Of a DNA stretch of 64,000 nt, positions 31,658-41,038 are shown piece by piece (positions within the stretch are counted from its first letter, which is position 1; each line of letters starts with the position of its first letter). The notes below the pieces were generated by a model. The model had not been told where the DNA came from. It saw nothing but the letters and a program-made list of their open reading frames with translations, and ran no database searches. The stretch comes from Muribaculaceae bacterium. Lineage in GTDB: Bacteria; Bacteroidota; Bacteroidia; Bacteroidales; Muribaculaceae. The position numbers and the translations under genes were made by a program. Where the stretch lies: positions 22,415-86,414 of the forward strand of contig JAFOXR010000040.1 of assembly GCA_017391675.1 (NCBI GenBank), written 5' to 3'.

Positions 31658-34600
31658 TGCAGCAGATTAAGGGGAAACGAAATAGCTTAAGGCGCATAGT
31701 AGCGTGGATTGCAGGAGTGATATTCGCTATAGTGATAATCGTTCCGTGCTTGTTGTATATACCCGCTATACAAGAAGGTGTCAAGAATATAGCCACCTAT
31801 TATGTGAATAAGAATACATCTTTAAAGATGAATGTGGGGCGCATATTGCTTGAGTTCCCGTTGGACTTGAGCGTAGAAGATGTTCTTGTCCTTGATGAAA
31901 AAGGCGATACTATGGCCTATGCCGGAAAGGCTGTGGCCGATGTGAGAATAGGTTCCTTATTGAAACTGAAAATAGATATCCGCAGCGTTGAACTTGAAGA
32001 AGTGGTGTACAATATGGAGAGTGCCGATTCTTCGCTGTCGCTTGCGGCAAGAATAGACAAGTTCCGCCTTGCCGATTCCGATGTGCGGCTTAAGGACAGC
32101 GAGATAAATCTAGGAGCAGCTCATCTGAATGGCGGAAAAGTGAGAATGCTTATGGGACCGAGCAAGGCAGATACTGTACCTGTCGATACTGCAGCCATGA
32201 TAGACTGGCTTGTGAAGATAGGTAAGTTCCAACTGGATAATGTGGATTTCAATATGCAGATGCTGCCAGTTATTCAGAACCTTGATGCAAGAATCGGTCA
32301 GGCTGCATTGAATGGTGGCGTGATAGATTTAGGTTCTCGCAATGTGGGCATTAAATACATAGGAGTGGATCGTGCCGATGTCGATTATAAGTATCCTGTG
32401 CCAAACGATTCGCTTGATATAGTGACTCCTGTGGACAGTACGACATTGGAAACACCAACCGATACATTGCTGTGGACGGTGAAAGCCGAGGCCTTGAGGC
32501 TGAACAACTCTCATGCAGTTTACGCAATGGCTGGAGCTGAACCGGTTGAGGGACTGGATATGAATTATATGGAGCTGTCGGATATAAATATTGCGATAGA
32601 CAGTTTATACAATCGTGGTACTGATATAAAACTTACATTGTCGCAATTGACTGCACTTGAAAGGTGTGGCATTCTGCTTACTTCGGGCAGTGGCACGCTG
32701 TCGATGAATAAGGATGAGATAAGAGCCGATGATATAAGGCTGGAAACAATGCAGTCCAGAATATTGCTTGACGGAGCAGTGGGGGCTGACTTCTCGGCTG
32801 ATACCGAAATCCCTATGGATATGGACTTGAGCGCATCGGTGGGTGTGGGTGAAATAGGCAGAATGTATCCGGCTCTATGGCCTATGCTCAAGAATGTGCC
32901 TCAATATAATCCTATGAAGATGGTGGTGCAAATTGAGGGCTCTTCCAAGAAACTTGATTTGAAGAAAGCTTTGCTAGAATTGCCTGAATATATTGCAATT
33001 AAGGCCGACGGAAGTGTGCGTAATGTGATGAATGTCGAGTCGTTGGCTGCCAATGTGGACTTCGCGGGCGATTTCAAGAACATGAACTTTGTGAAGCCTA
33101 TAATGCTGAGTGATACAGCAATGTATAAGCAACTGGATATCCCTAGCATGACATTGGGAGGTCATGTGGCTTATGCACCTAATAATGCCGATGCCTCAAT
33201 GGCATTGCGTATGGACAACGGCGATTTTGTAATGCAGGGAGTGTGGGACGGCAGAGCAAAGGTGTATTCTGCCGAGATTGAACTGGATTCGTTCCCCCTA
33301 CAGGCTATAATGCCGATGTCGGGATTGAAGGATATCACAGTTAAAGCACAAGCAAAAGGTTCGGGTTATGATATTTATGATTTGAATACAAAACTCGATG
33401 CAAGTATTATCCTGGACAGGCTAACTTATGATAATAAACTGTATAGCGATGTTAGAGCTATTGCCCAGTTGGAGAATGGCTATATGAGTCTTGATGTTGG
33501 TTCGAAAAACTCAAACTGTGCCATGGACATGACACTATCGTGCATGCTTAACAAGGATTACTATGAGTTTGGAGTGGACGGAGTGGTAAGCAATCTTGAC
33601 CTGAAAGCTATGAGTTTGTCGGAAACTGTATCCAAAGGAAAAGGCAAGATAGCCGCATACGGAACAATCGACTTGGAAAACGATGCTTATGAAGCCGATT
33701 TGAATCTGAAGGATTTTGATTGGGTACTTCCCGATGCGAGATATAGCACACCGGCCGTCGTTGTATCGGTTGCAAGTTCTCGAGACAGCATGTCGGTATA
33801 TGCCTATGAAGAAGACTTGTTTGTAAATTTCAATACACCTGTGAGTCTTGACACGCTAATGGCTAGGGTGTCAAAGTGCCAGGAAATCATAGACTATGAA
33901 GTAAATAACAAGTATCTAGATGTGGACACGCTGCAGCAGACACTTCCTCCTATGGTGTGCGAATTGCGTATAGGACGGAATAATCTTGTTCAGCAGGCGT
34001 TGAAATCCTATGGCATAAAAATGAAGAACATGAGCATGGACCTTGTGAACGATTCTACTATATACATGAAAGGCCGTGCACAAAGACTTGAGGCGTTTAA
34101 CATGAAGATAGATACGCTGGATATGCTTGTGAGTCAAAGGAACAAATATCTGTCGTATAATGTTCATGCCGGCAGCCGTCCGGGAACAAATGACGAGTTT
34201 GCCAATGTTACGCTTAAAGGCGGTGTGAGGGGTAATGCTCTAGGAATGTTGCTTGAACAGCAGAATATACGCGGTGAGATGGGATTCAGAATGGGGTTGA
34301 ACGCATTCTTGGGAGATACAGCTGTGAATGTGAATTTCTTCCCGAAAGAGCCTATTATAGGATATCGTAAATGGAATGTGAATGAAGGCAACTTGATAGC
34401 ATTCAATTATATAGATAAGCATTTTGACGCTAATTTGAGCCTGAAGAGCGATTCTAGTTTCGTGTCGTTGCGCACTAAGCATGATCATGCCAATCATGGA
34501 CAAGAAGATGTTATATTCTCTATGGGAGGTGTGCAGATTTCGGAATGGCTCAGAGTGTCTCCGTTTATGCCTCCTATGAGCGGTATGCTGAGCTCTGATG

Positions 34601-36483
34601 TGAAACTGAAGTTTGACGGAGAGCATGTGTGGGGAGGTGGAATTGCCCGAATGAAGGATTTCAAGTATAATCGTAAGATGGTGGGTGATTTTGACTTCAA
34701 GGTAGGCATGGAGCTGGATCCTGTGAAGAATTATATAAGGTTGAAATCGGCATTTGATGTAGATGGCAGGCGTACAATATTTGCCGAGGGCGCATTGAAT
34801 GATACTACATCAAAGAATCCTTTCCGGTTGACACTAGGTCTTGACAGTTTCCCGTTAAGAATTGCCAATCCGTTTATCCCAGGCGATATGGCAAAACTGG
34901 GCGGAACTCTTAACGGAAACATGAATGTGGTGGGCAGCTTGACCGAGCCGATAATGAACGGATATGTTCAGTGTTCCGATGCCGAGATAAGTATGCCGCT
35001 ATTCGGTTCTCGATTGACATTGTCAAGTGATAGAATACCAGTAGACTCAAGCCTTGTAAGATTTGACGGATTCAAGATACAGGGAAGCAACAAGAACGCC
35101 ATAAATGTAAACGGTTATGTGAATATGCTTCCAATGGATAATCCGAAAGTGGATTTGAAACTTAGTGGCCGTAATGTGGAATTTGTGAACAGCAAGCAAC
35201 AGCGTAAAATGGAAGTGTTCGGAAAGGGATATGCCAATGTTGATGCAACTGTGAAAGGTTCAATGAACGATATGAATGTAGATGCGTCGCTCACCTTATT
35301 GCCTGCAACAAACCTTACTTATGTAATGTCTACCGATGTGTCCACAATCGCTACACAGACCGATGAAAATATGGTTAAGTTCGTTAGCTTTGCCGATACA
35401 GCCGAGATGGAAGCCGATACGATAGCTGCCAGGGCTACAACATCAAGCTATGCATTGAATGCAAAACTTAATATACAGCAAGGCTCAAAACTTAATGTTT
35501 ATCTGTCGCCTAACGGTAATGACCGTGTGGTGATAGAAGGAAGCGGTGTGCTTAATTATTCTCAAACCTCGCTAGGGGATATGCGTCTGGTAGGACAGTA
35601 TACGCTTGAGAACGGTTTTGTGAAGTACACTCCTCCGCTATTGTCCGAAAAATTGTTTGACTTCACTAGCGGCAGCTATGTGGCATGGACAGGCGATGTG
35701 ATGAATCCGGTGCTTAATATCAAGGCCGTGGATACGATGAAGGCTTCTGTTTCTCAAGAAGGACAGGATTCCCGACTGATAAATTTCTTGGTTTCGCTTA
35801 ATATAACCAATACTTTGAGCAATATGAATCTGGAGTTTGACTTGAGTACAAACGAAGATGTGACTGTGCAGAATGAATTGCTGTCAATGTCGCCATCGCA
35901 ACGCTCAAGCCAAGCGATAAATATGCTTCTGTACGGAACCTATACAGGAATGGGTACTACTGCCAATACTTCTGGCAATCCGTTGTATTCGTTCCTGAAC
36001 TCTCAGATTAACCGCTGGGCAGCCAACACAATTAAGGGAGTTGACTTGACATTTGGTGTCAACCAGTATGGTAAAGGCGAAGATGCGGCTAAGTCCACAT
36101 CATATTCCTATAAGATATCCAAGTCGCTGTTCAACGACCGTTTCAAGATTGTTGTGGGCGGTAGCTATAACCCTGGCGGCGATACCGATGATAATTTTGC
36201 CAACTCGCTTCTTAATGACATTTCATTCGTGTATATGCTTAACCAGAGCGGTAGCATGTCGGTGAAGCTGTTCCGCCATACCGGTTATGAAAGTATCTTG
36301 GAAGGTGAAGTAACCGAAACTGGAGGTGCATTTGTGATGAAACGCAAGATTTCTTCATTGAAGAATTTCTTCCGTTTCGGCCGTAGGAAGAGGGGAGAAT
36401 ATCAAAATAAGAATGTAAAGCAGGACACGGTGATAAAACTAGAGGAAGCGCCTGTTCTGAATAAAGATATCAACAAGAAATGA
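31657..36483 (+). CDS. tamB: Translocation and assembly module protein TamB (DUF490)
   Basis: Very large AsmA/TamB-type protein of 1608 aa. An N-terminal anchor helix (about 14-34) is followed by a long run of repeating beta strands that should form a hydrophobic groove bridging the periplasm. A C-terminal TamB/DUF490 region (about 1150-1520) includes GVNQYGKGEDAAKSTSYSYK and the closing DRFKIVVGGSY-type barrel-like strands. It works with an outer-membrane Omp85 partner, encoded directly downstream with an ATGA overlap, in moving phospholipids or assembling outer-membrane proteins. Length is in the usual range for Bacteroidetes. Confidence 0.92.
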   Translation: MQQIKGKRNSLRRIVAWIAGVIFAIVIIVPCLLYIPAIQEGVKNIATYYVNKNTSLKMNVGRILLEFPLDLSVEDVLVLDEKGDTMAYAGKAVADVRIGSLLKLKIDIRSVELEEVVYNMESADSSLSLAARIDKFRLADSDVRLKDSEINLGAAHLNGGKVRMLMGPSKADTVPVDTAAMIDWLVKIGKFQLDNVDFNMQMLPVIQNLDARIGQAALNGGVIDLGSRNVGIKYIGVDRADVDYKYPVPNDSLDIVTPVDSTTLETPTDTLLWTVKAEALRLNNSHAVYAMAGAEPVEGLDMNYMELSDINIAIDSLYNRGTDIKLTLSQLTALERCGILLTSGSGTLSMNKDEIRADDIRLETMQSRILLDGAVGADFSADTEIPMDMDLSASVGVGEIGRMYPALWPMLKNVPQYNPMKMVVQIEGSSKKLDLKKALLELPEYIAIKADGSVRNVMNVESLAANVDFAGDFKNMNFVKPIMLSDTAMYKQLDIPSMTLGGHVAYAPNNADASMALRMDNGDFVMQGVWDGRAKVYSAEIELDSFPLQAIMPMSGLKDITVKAQAKGSGYDIYDLNTKLDASIILDRLTYDNKLYSDVRAIAQLENGYMSLDVGSKNSNCAMDMTLSCMLNKDYYEFGVDGVVSNLDLKAMSLSETVSKGKGKIAAYGTIDLENDAYEADLNLKDFDWVLPDARYSTPAVVVSVASSRDSMSVYAYEEDLFVNFNTPVSLDTLMARVSKCQEIIDYEVNNKYLDVDTLQQTLPPMVCELRIGRNNLVQQALKSYGIKMKNMSMDLVNDSTIYMKGRAQRLEAFNMKIDTLDMLVSQRNKYLSYNVHAGSRPGTNDEFANVTLKGGVRGNALGMLLEQQNIRGEMGFRMGLNAFLGDTAVNVNFFPKEPIIGYRKWNVNEGNLIAFNYIDKHFDANLSLKSDSSFVSLRTKHDHANHGQEDVIFSMGGVQISEWLRVSPFMPPMSGMLSSDVKLKFDGEHVWGGGIARMKDFKYNRKMVGDFDFKVGMELDPVKNYIRLKSAFDVDGRRTIFAEGALNDTTSKNPFRLTLGLDSFPLRIANPFIPGDMAKLGGTLNGNMNVVGSLTEPIMNGYVQCSDAEISMPLFGSRLTLSSDRIPVDSSLVRFDGFKIQGSNKNAINVNGYVNMLPMDNPKVDLKLSGRNVEFVNSKQQRKMEVFGKGYANVDATVKGSMNDMNVDASLTLLPATNLTYVMSTDVSTIATQTDENMVKFVSFADTAEMEADTIAARATTSSYALNAKLNIQQGSKLNVYLSPNGNDRVVIEGSGVLNYSQTSLGDMRLVGQYTLENGFVKYTPPLLSEKLFDFTSGSYVAWTGDVMNPVLNIKAVDTMKASVSQEGQDSRLINFLVSLNITNTLSNMNLEFDLSTNEDVTVQNELLSMSPSQRSSQAINMLLYGTYTGMGTTANTSGNPLYSFLNSQINRWAANTIKGVDLTFGVNQYGKGEDAAKSTSYSYKISKSLFNDRFKIVVGGSYNPGGDTDDNFANSLLNDISFVYMLNQSGSMSVKLFRHTGYESILEGEVTETGGAFVMKRKISSLKNFFRFGRRKRGEYQNKNVKQDTVIKLEEAPVLNKDINKK

Positions 36484-38801
36484 TGAGAGTGAAAAATATA
36501 ATATTATCCCTAGTTGTTGCGGTAGTAGCGATAGCTGTATCGTCATGTTCTACTACTAAGCGACTGGCACCCGACGAACTTCTTTACAATGGCGTGAAGA
36601 ATTTTAAGGTAACGCCAGAAAAAGGGGAGGAAGTGCCAAGTGAGGTGGACGAATACCTGTTTGACGCTATAAATGTAAAGCCGAACAACAGTTTGTATTC
36701 GCCATATTTCCGCACACCTTTTCCTGTGGGATTGTGGGTATACAATCACTGGAATGAAAACAGCAAGGGAATTAAAGGCTGGATTTATGACAAACTGGTG
36801 GAACAGCCTGTAGTGATAGATGATGTGAATCCTGCTCTGCGTGTGGAAATGATTAAGTCTATCCTTGACAATCATGGATATTTCTCGGGTTCTGCACGAT
36901 ATGAACTTATAAAGAAGAATGTGGATAGCCGCAAGGCGAAATTGTCTTATTTTGTGGAACTGGGACAGCCATATAAACTGTCTAGCATTGAATATACAGG
37001 AGGGACAAGCGAACTGGAGCGTTCTATTGATTCGTTGGCGCGTAGAAGCATGTACTTGAAAGAGGGTGAACGCTATATTACCGATTCATTGAGTGCCGTC
37101 CGTGAAAATATCAGTGCACGATTGAGAAATGCAGGTTATTATTATTTCCGTCCCGAATTCATTGAATATCTTGCCGATACTACAATAACAAGGGGGCAGG
37201 TGGCTCTGCGCATGATACTAGCCGACAATATTAATCCTGCTGCACTTAAAAAGTACTATGTGGGCAATGTTGTAACGACTGTGAATCGAAGTATGGGACG
37301 CGGTACGCCCGACACATTAGAGACGCGTAGGGGTACAGTGATAAAGATGATGCCCATAAATCTGAATGATAACTTGATACCTTCGTGCTTGCGATTCAGG
37401 AAAGGACGGGAAATAAGGGTGAGAGATATTGACCAGACTCAGTTAAATCTCTCGCGAATGGGTATATTCAGCGCAGTTAATATAAATGTTACTCCTCTGG
37501 ATTCATTAAATGGCAAAGATACTCTTGATGTGAGTGTGAACTGTACGCTTGACCGCCCAATGGAAGCCTCTATTGAGTTGCAGGCTACATCGAAATCCAA
37601 TAGCTACATAGGACCGGCACTTGTAGCATCGCTTACACATAAGAATATTTTCGGTGGAGGAGAACAGCTTACTACTCAGCTTACGGCTGGTTATGAATGG
37701 CAAACGGGCAAGGGAAGCAGTGAGCGGCGTTCGGCAGCGTTCAATTCCTATGAGTTCGGACTGAAATCAACTCTGTCGTTCCCTCGTCTTCTTGCACCGA
37801 AGTTCATTGACCGAAGTCGCCGGTATATGAACTGGACCAGAATCTCGTTGTCGGGTGATTTGCTTAATCGTCCTAATTATTTCAAAATGGTGCAGTTTGG
37901 ATTGGGATTTAGTTGGGAATGGCATGCCAACCGTAATTCGTTGAATGAATTTACTCCGTTTAAGCTTACATACACAAAGATGCTCACCACAACCGAAGCC
38001 TTTGACGAGGCTATGGCAGAAAACCCGGCTGTGGCGTTGAGCTTCCGCGACCAGTTCATTCCAATGATGAGCTATAGCTACACTTATGACAAGAAGATAG
38101 ATAAGAATAATACACTTGTTTGGTCGTCAAGCCTGATGGAGGCCGGTAATGTGTTTGCCGGAATATGGAGCTTGGCAGGCAGGAAGGGTGAAAAGGAACT
38201 TTTCGGTACGCCTTTCTCTCAATTTGTCAAGGCGCAGTCACAGCTAGTGTATTCTTGCCGTTTGTATCATGGAGTGAATTCCAAGCAATGGCTTGTGTTC
38301 CGTGTGTTTGCCGGAGCGGCTCATGCCTATGGAAATTCTACTCAAGTACCTTATAGCGAGCAGTTCTATATAGGAGGAGCCAACTCGTTGCGTGCATTTG
38401 CAGTGCGCTCGGTAGGTCCTGGCAGTTATCGCCCTGCATCTACGGTTAAGAACGGATACTATGATCAGACCGGTACATTCAAGTTTGAGTTCAATACAGA
38501 ATTGCGTTTCCCTATAGTGGGCTATCTTCATGGAGCATTGTTCCTTGATACAGGAAATATATGGCTATTGAAAAAGGACAGCTCACGCCCTGGCGGAGCT
38601 TTGGGCGAAGGCAATTTCTTCAAGGAATTGGCTGTGGGAACAGGTGCAGGCTTACGCTTTGATATGGAAATGCTAGTGATAAGAGGCGACTTGGGTATAG
38701 GTATACATGCGCCTTATGATACAGGCAAAAAAGGCTATTACAACATGAAATCCTTCAAGAAAAGCTTAGCCTTCCACATAGCAATCGGATATCCGTTCTA
38801 A
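36480..38801 (+). CDS. tamL: TamL lipoprotein, Omp85/BamA-family outer-membrane assembly factor
   Basis: Outer-membrane Omp85 protein of 773 aa that carries a lipobox (VSSC, Cys23), the hallmark of the Bacteroidetes TamL branch. POTRA-like domains fill about 60-370 (LSSIEYTGGTSELERSIDS and GIFSAVNINVTPLD fit). A 16-stranded-type barrel follows, with the lid-lock motif region FYIGGANSLRAFAVRSVGPGSYR (the VRGF/Y equivalent), and the chain ends in an aromatic (AIGYPF). It overlaps tamB by four bases. The partner TamB would dock on its POTRA domains. Confidence 0.92.
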   Translation: MMRVKNIILSLVVAVVAIAVSSCSTTKRLAPDELLYNGVKNFKVTPEKGEEVPSEVDEYLFDAINVKPNNSLYSPYFRTPFPVGLWVYNHWNENSKGIKGWIYDKLVEQPVVIDDVNPALRVEMIKSILDNHGYFSGSARYELIKKNVDSRKAKLSYFVELGQPYKLSSIEYTGGTSELERSIDSLARRSMYLKEGERYITDSLSAVRENISARLRNAGYYYFRPEFIEYLADTTITRGQVALRMILADNINPAALKKYYVGNVVTTVNRSMGRGTPDTLETRRGTVIKMMPINLNDNLIPSCLRFRKGREIRVRDIDQTQLNLSRMGIFSAVNINVTPLDSLNGKDTLDVSVNCTLDRPMEASIELQATSKSNSYIGPALVASLTHKNIFGGGEQLTTQLTAGYEWQTGKGSSERRSAAFNSYEFGLKSTLSFPRLLAPKFIDRSRRYMNWTRISLSGDLLNRPNYFKMVQFGLGFSWEWHANRNSLNEFTPFKLTYTKMLTTTEAFDEAMAENPAVALSFRDQFIPMMSYSYTYDKKIDKNNTLVWSSSLMEAGNVFAGIWSLAGRKGEKELFGTPFSQFVKAQSQLVYSCRLYHGVNSKQWLVFRVFAGAAHAYGNSTQVPYSEQFYIGGANSLRAFAVRSVGPGSYRPASTVKNGYYDQTGTFKFEFNTELRFPIVGYLHGALFLDTGNIWLLKKDSSRPGGALGEGNFFKELAVGTGAGLRFDMEMLVIRGDLGIGIHAPYDTGKKGYYNMKSFKKSLAFHIAIGYPF

Positions 38802-38837
38802 GCCTAAGCGAAAGGCTTACAGGGTATAAAGCTTCTT

Positions 38838-40112
38838 TTACTTTCCTGAGAAGGCGATGCCGAAGCCTATGAAGCGGTCGTAGCGTGAAGCTGGATCGCG
38901 ATGGTATACTTTTACTAGATACTCGTTTACCGTCTGGAACTTGTTGCCGTCAATAGAAGAGTGTCCTTTGCTGCTGCCTTCTGGCACATAAAGGTACTGG
39001 TAGTTGTATGCGCCTTGTTTTAGCATCAGATCGGCTGTATAAAGTCCCGTTGAGGGATCGTATTTCATCATGGTGGCAGGCGTGAACAGGTGATTTGTGA
39101 ACTCGCCTTCCAGATAGATGCTGCCGCTTTCAAGTTTGCCGCCAGTATCCAGAGTGAAGTGTGTGATGATATATTCAGCCCCATTGTCGGAGTCATTAGC
39201 CTCACTGCTGCGAATGGTGAACCGGCCTAGCTGAGTCTGGTCATAAATGTAGCTTTCCTCGGCTCTCATAAAGTCGGTGTGCAGTCTTGCGTGGTAGTAG
39301 GGGTGATGGTATTCCATGCGTTCTACTCCCATGGAGATTCCGTGTTGAGTCACGGTTTCAATACGGCGGTATTCGTTTCCGGCTTCGAAGATGAGCCGTT
39401 TGTCTTTGTTGTATGTGATTCGTTTTCCTGCAACCATCAGCGGACTGTTGATAAACGCTTCGTTGTCGAGGCGACCGTTCTGTGATACATAAGCCTTGAT
39501 GTCGCTGTACATGTTGCGAATGCTGTAATCTTTGGTGTCTACCACAAACGAAACTTGCTGATGCTCCCGGTTATAGTCAATGTCGGTGCGGCTAGTGACC
39601 GATGTCCCTACCGAGACAGCATTTTCGCATACATAGAAACGAGCTTGCAGCAGTGTGGTTTCCGGTTCGTCTTCAGAGTATATTTTCACCAGATAGTTCC
39701 CCGATACCAGGAATTTGATGTCATCATTAGGCAAAGAGAAAGAATAATGCACATAGTGGCATAATGTTCCGATAGAAAATTTGTAGTCAACGATGTCGGC
39801 GTAGTTGAATCCGTCAAGATATTCGCTTTCCACGAGGTCGCTTGGAGTCCAGTCGGCATTGCAATGTATCACGCTGTATCGTAGGTAGGAACGCTCGTCG
39901 CTTAATTCATCAAAAGATATCTTTATCCTGTCGTCGCCGTTCAAAGTGATGATAGGAGGAAAGTAATCGTTCCCGTCAAGCTTCACTTGCAATGATTTGA
40001 AGCGGGAATCGGCCACTTGAGTGCGTGTGTCGTCCTCGGCAATCTGTGCTTTTGCAGGCAGTATTGCCGCCAAAAGTACCAGTATTAATATGCGTAAGCC
40101 TTTAAATTCCAT
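38838..40112 (-). CDS. DUF5103 / type IX secretion plug-like protein
   Basis: Exported protein of 424 aa, signal peptide 1-22 (ending PAKAQ). Motifs include DGNDYFPPIITLNGDDRIKISFDELSDE, LRYSVIHCNADWTPSDLVESEYLDGF, and HPYYHARLHTDFMRAEESYIYDQTQLGRF near the middle. These match the DUF5103 family, whose flavobacterial member plugs the SprA translocon of the type IX secretion system. Relatives also occur in gut Bacteroidales where a full T9SS is not certain, so its role here is inferred. It is in an operon with ung (19-base gap) and is convergent to tamL. Confidence 0.8.
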   Translation of the reverse strand: MEFKGLRILILVLLAAILPAKAQIAEDDTRTQVADSRFKSLQVKLDGNDYFPPIITLNGDDRIKISFDELSDERSYLRYSVIHCNADWTPSDLVESEYLDGFNYADIVDYKFSIGTLCHYVHYSFSLPNDDIKFLVSGNYLVKIYSEDEPETTLLQARFYVCENAVSVGTSVTSRTDIDYNREHQQVSFVVDTKDYSIRNMYSDIKAYVSQNGRLDNEAFINSPLMVAGKRITYNKDKRLIFEAGNEYRRIETVTQHGISMGVERMEYHHPYYHARLHTDFMRAEESYIYDQTQLGRFTIRSSEANDSDNGAEYIITHFTLDTGGKLESGSIYLEGEFTNHLFTPATMMKYDPSTGLYTADLMLKQGAYNYQYLYVPEGSSKGHSSIDGNKFQTVNEYLVKVYHRDPASRYDRFIGFGIAFSGK

Positions 40113-40131
40113 AACAGCTATCGTTTGAGTC

Positions 40132-40794
40132 CTACCATTCCACAGGCGTTTTGCCGTGCTTAATCAAATATTCATTGGCGGTAGAGAAGTGCTTGTTGCC
40201 GAAGAATCCACGGTACGCGCTCAGTGGCGAAGGGTGAGGCGATGTGAGAACAAGATGCTTCATGCGATTGATAAAAGCACCCTTCTTGATAGCGTAGGCT
40301 CCCCATAGAATGAATACTAGATTCTCCTTCTGTTGTGCCAGTTGCAGAATCACTTCATCGGTGAACTGTTCCCACCCTTTGTTTTGGTGAGAGCCAGCGC
40401 AATGAGCCTTTACCGTGAGAGTGGAGTTAAGAAGCAGCACGCCCTGTTTGGCCCAGCGGCTCAAGTCTCCGCTTGCAGGAATAGCCTTGCCTAGATCGTT
40501 TTGAATTTCCTTGAAAATATTTAGCAGAGATGGAGGAAAAGGAATGCCGTCACGCACCGAGAAGCATAGTCCGTTAGCTTGATTTACATCGTGATAGGGG
40601 TCTTGTCCTATAATGACCACTTTCACTTCGTCAAAAGGAGTGGCATCGAATGCTGCGAAGATTTCCCTTGCAGGAGGGAAAATTTGAGATGTGGCATATT
40701 CCTTGCGTATGAAATCGGTCAACTTCATGAAATATTCCTTATCCCACTCATTGGCAAGAGCCTGTTTCCAGCTTTCCTCTATTCTTACATTCAT
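40132..40794 (-). CDS. ung: Uracil-DNA glycosylase
   Basis: Base-excision repair enzyme of 220 aa removing uracil from DNA. Family 1 motifs are complete: water-activating GQDPYH, NPSLLNIFKEI-like FPPSLLNIFKEIQND, LLLNSTLTV, and the minor-groove loop HPSPLSAYRGFFGN. Start ATG at 40794. It is the upstream gene of a two-gene unit with the DUF5103 protein. Confidence 0.97.
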   Translation of the reverse strand: MNVRIEESWKQALANEWDKEYFMKLTDFIRKEYATSQIFPPAREIFAAFDATPFDEVKVVIIGQDPYHDVNQANGLCFSVRDGIPFPPSLLNIFKEIQNDLGKAIPASGDLSRWAKQGVLLLNSTLTVKAHCAGSHQNKGWEQFTDEVILQLAQQKENLVFILWGAYAIKKGAFINRMKHLVLTSPHPSPLSAYRGFFGNKHFSTANEYLIKHGKTPVEW

Positions 40795-40854
40795 ATCCTG
40801 ATTCTTAAATGTCGTTTAAAACGATTCAAAAGCGATATGACAATCGCCTCTAAG

Positions 40855-40885
40855 TTGCAAAACTACAAATTCTTTATTACTTTTG
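40855..40885 (+). promoter_or_regulatory. Promoter of tRNA-Arg
   Basis: TTG (40855-40857), 20 bases, TACTTTTG (40878-40885). This would start transcription about 32 bases before the mature tRNA. Confidence 0.65.
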
Positions 40886-40923
40886 CCAATCCAAATAAGG
40901 ATTTTTAGGGATTTTCCCAATAT

Positions 40924-40995
40924 GCGCCCATAGTTCAATGGATAGAATAAAGGATTCCGGTTCCTTCGATTGGAGTTCGACCCTCCATGGGCGTA
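40924..40995 (+). tRNA. tRNA-Arg (anticodon CCG)
   Basis: A 72-base cloverleaf. The acceptor stem pairs 40924-40930 with 40988-40994 (first pair G-U). The D stem is GTTC/GAAT, the anticodon stem AAGGA/TCCTT encloses loop TTCCGGT with anticodon CCG, and the T arm is TGGAG/CTCCA with TTCGACC. The discriminator is A, and CCA is not encoded. It decodes CGG codons. Confidence 0.93.
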
Positions 40996-40999
40996 CGAT

Positions 41000-41035
41000 G
41001 TGCAAAGGATTGAATTCAGTTCTTTGCACTTTTTT
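41000..41035. terminator. Terminator after tRNA-Arg
   Basis: GTGCAAAG (41000-41007) pairs with CTTTGCAC (41022-41029), followed by six T. It also lies at the end of the convergent antiporter gene. Confidence 0.8.
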
Positions 41036-41038
41036 GTG

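Noticed and set aside
38799..38819. TAAGCC/GGCTTA inverted repeat at the end of tamL
   Set aside because: The stem is only six pairs, includes the stop codon region and has no T run. It is too weak to call as a terminator.
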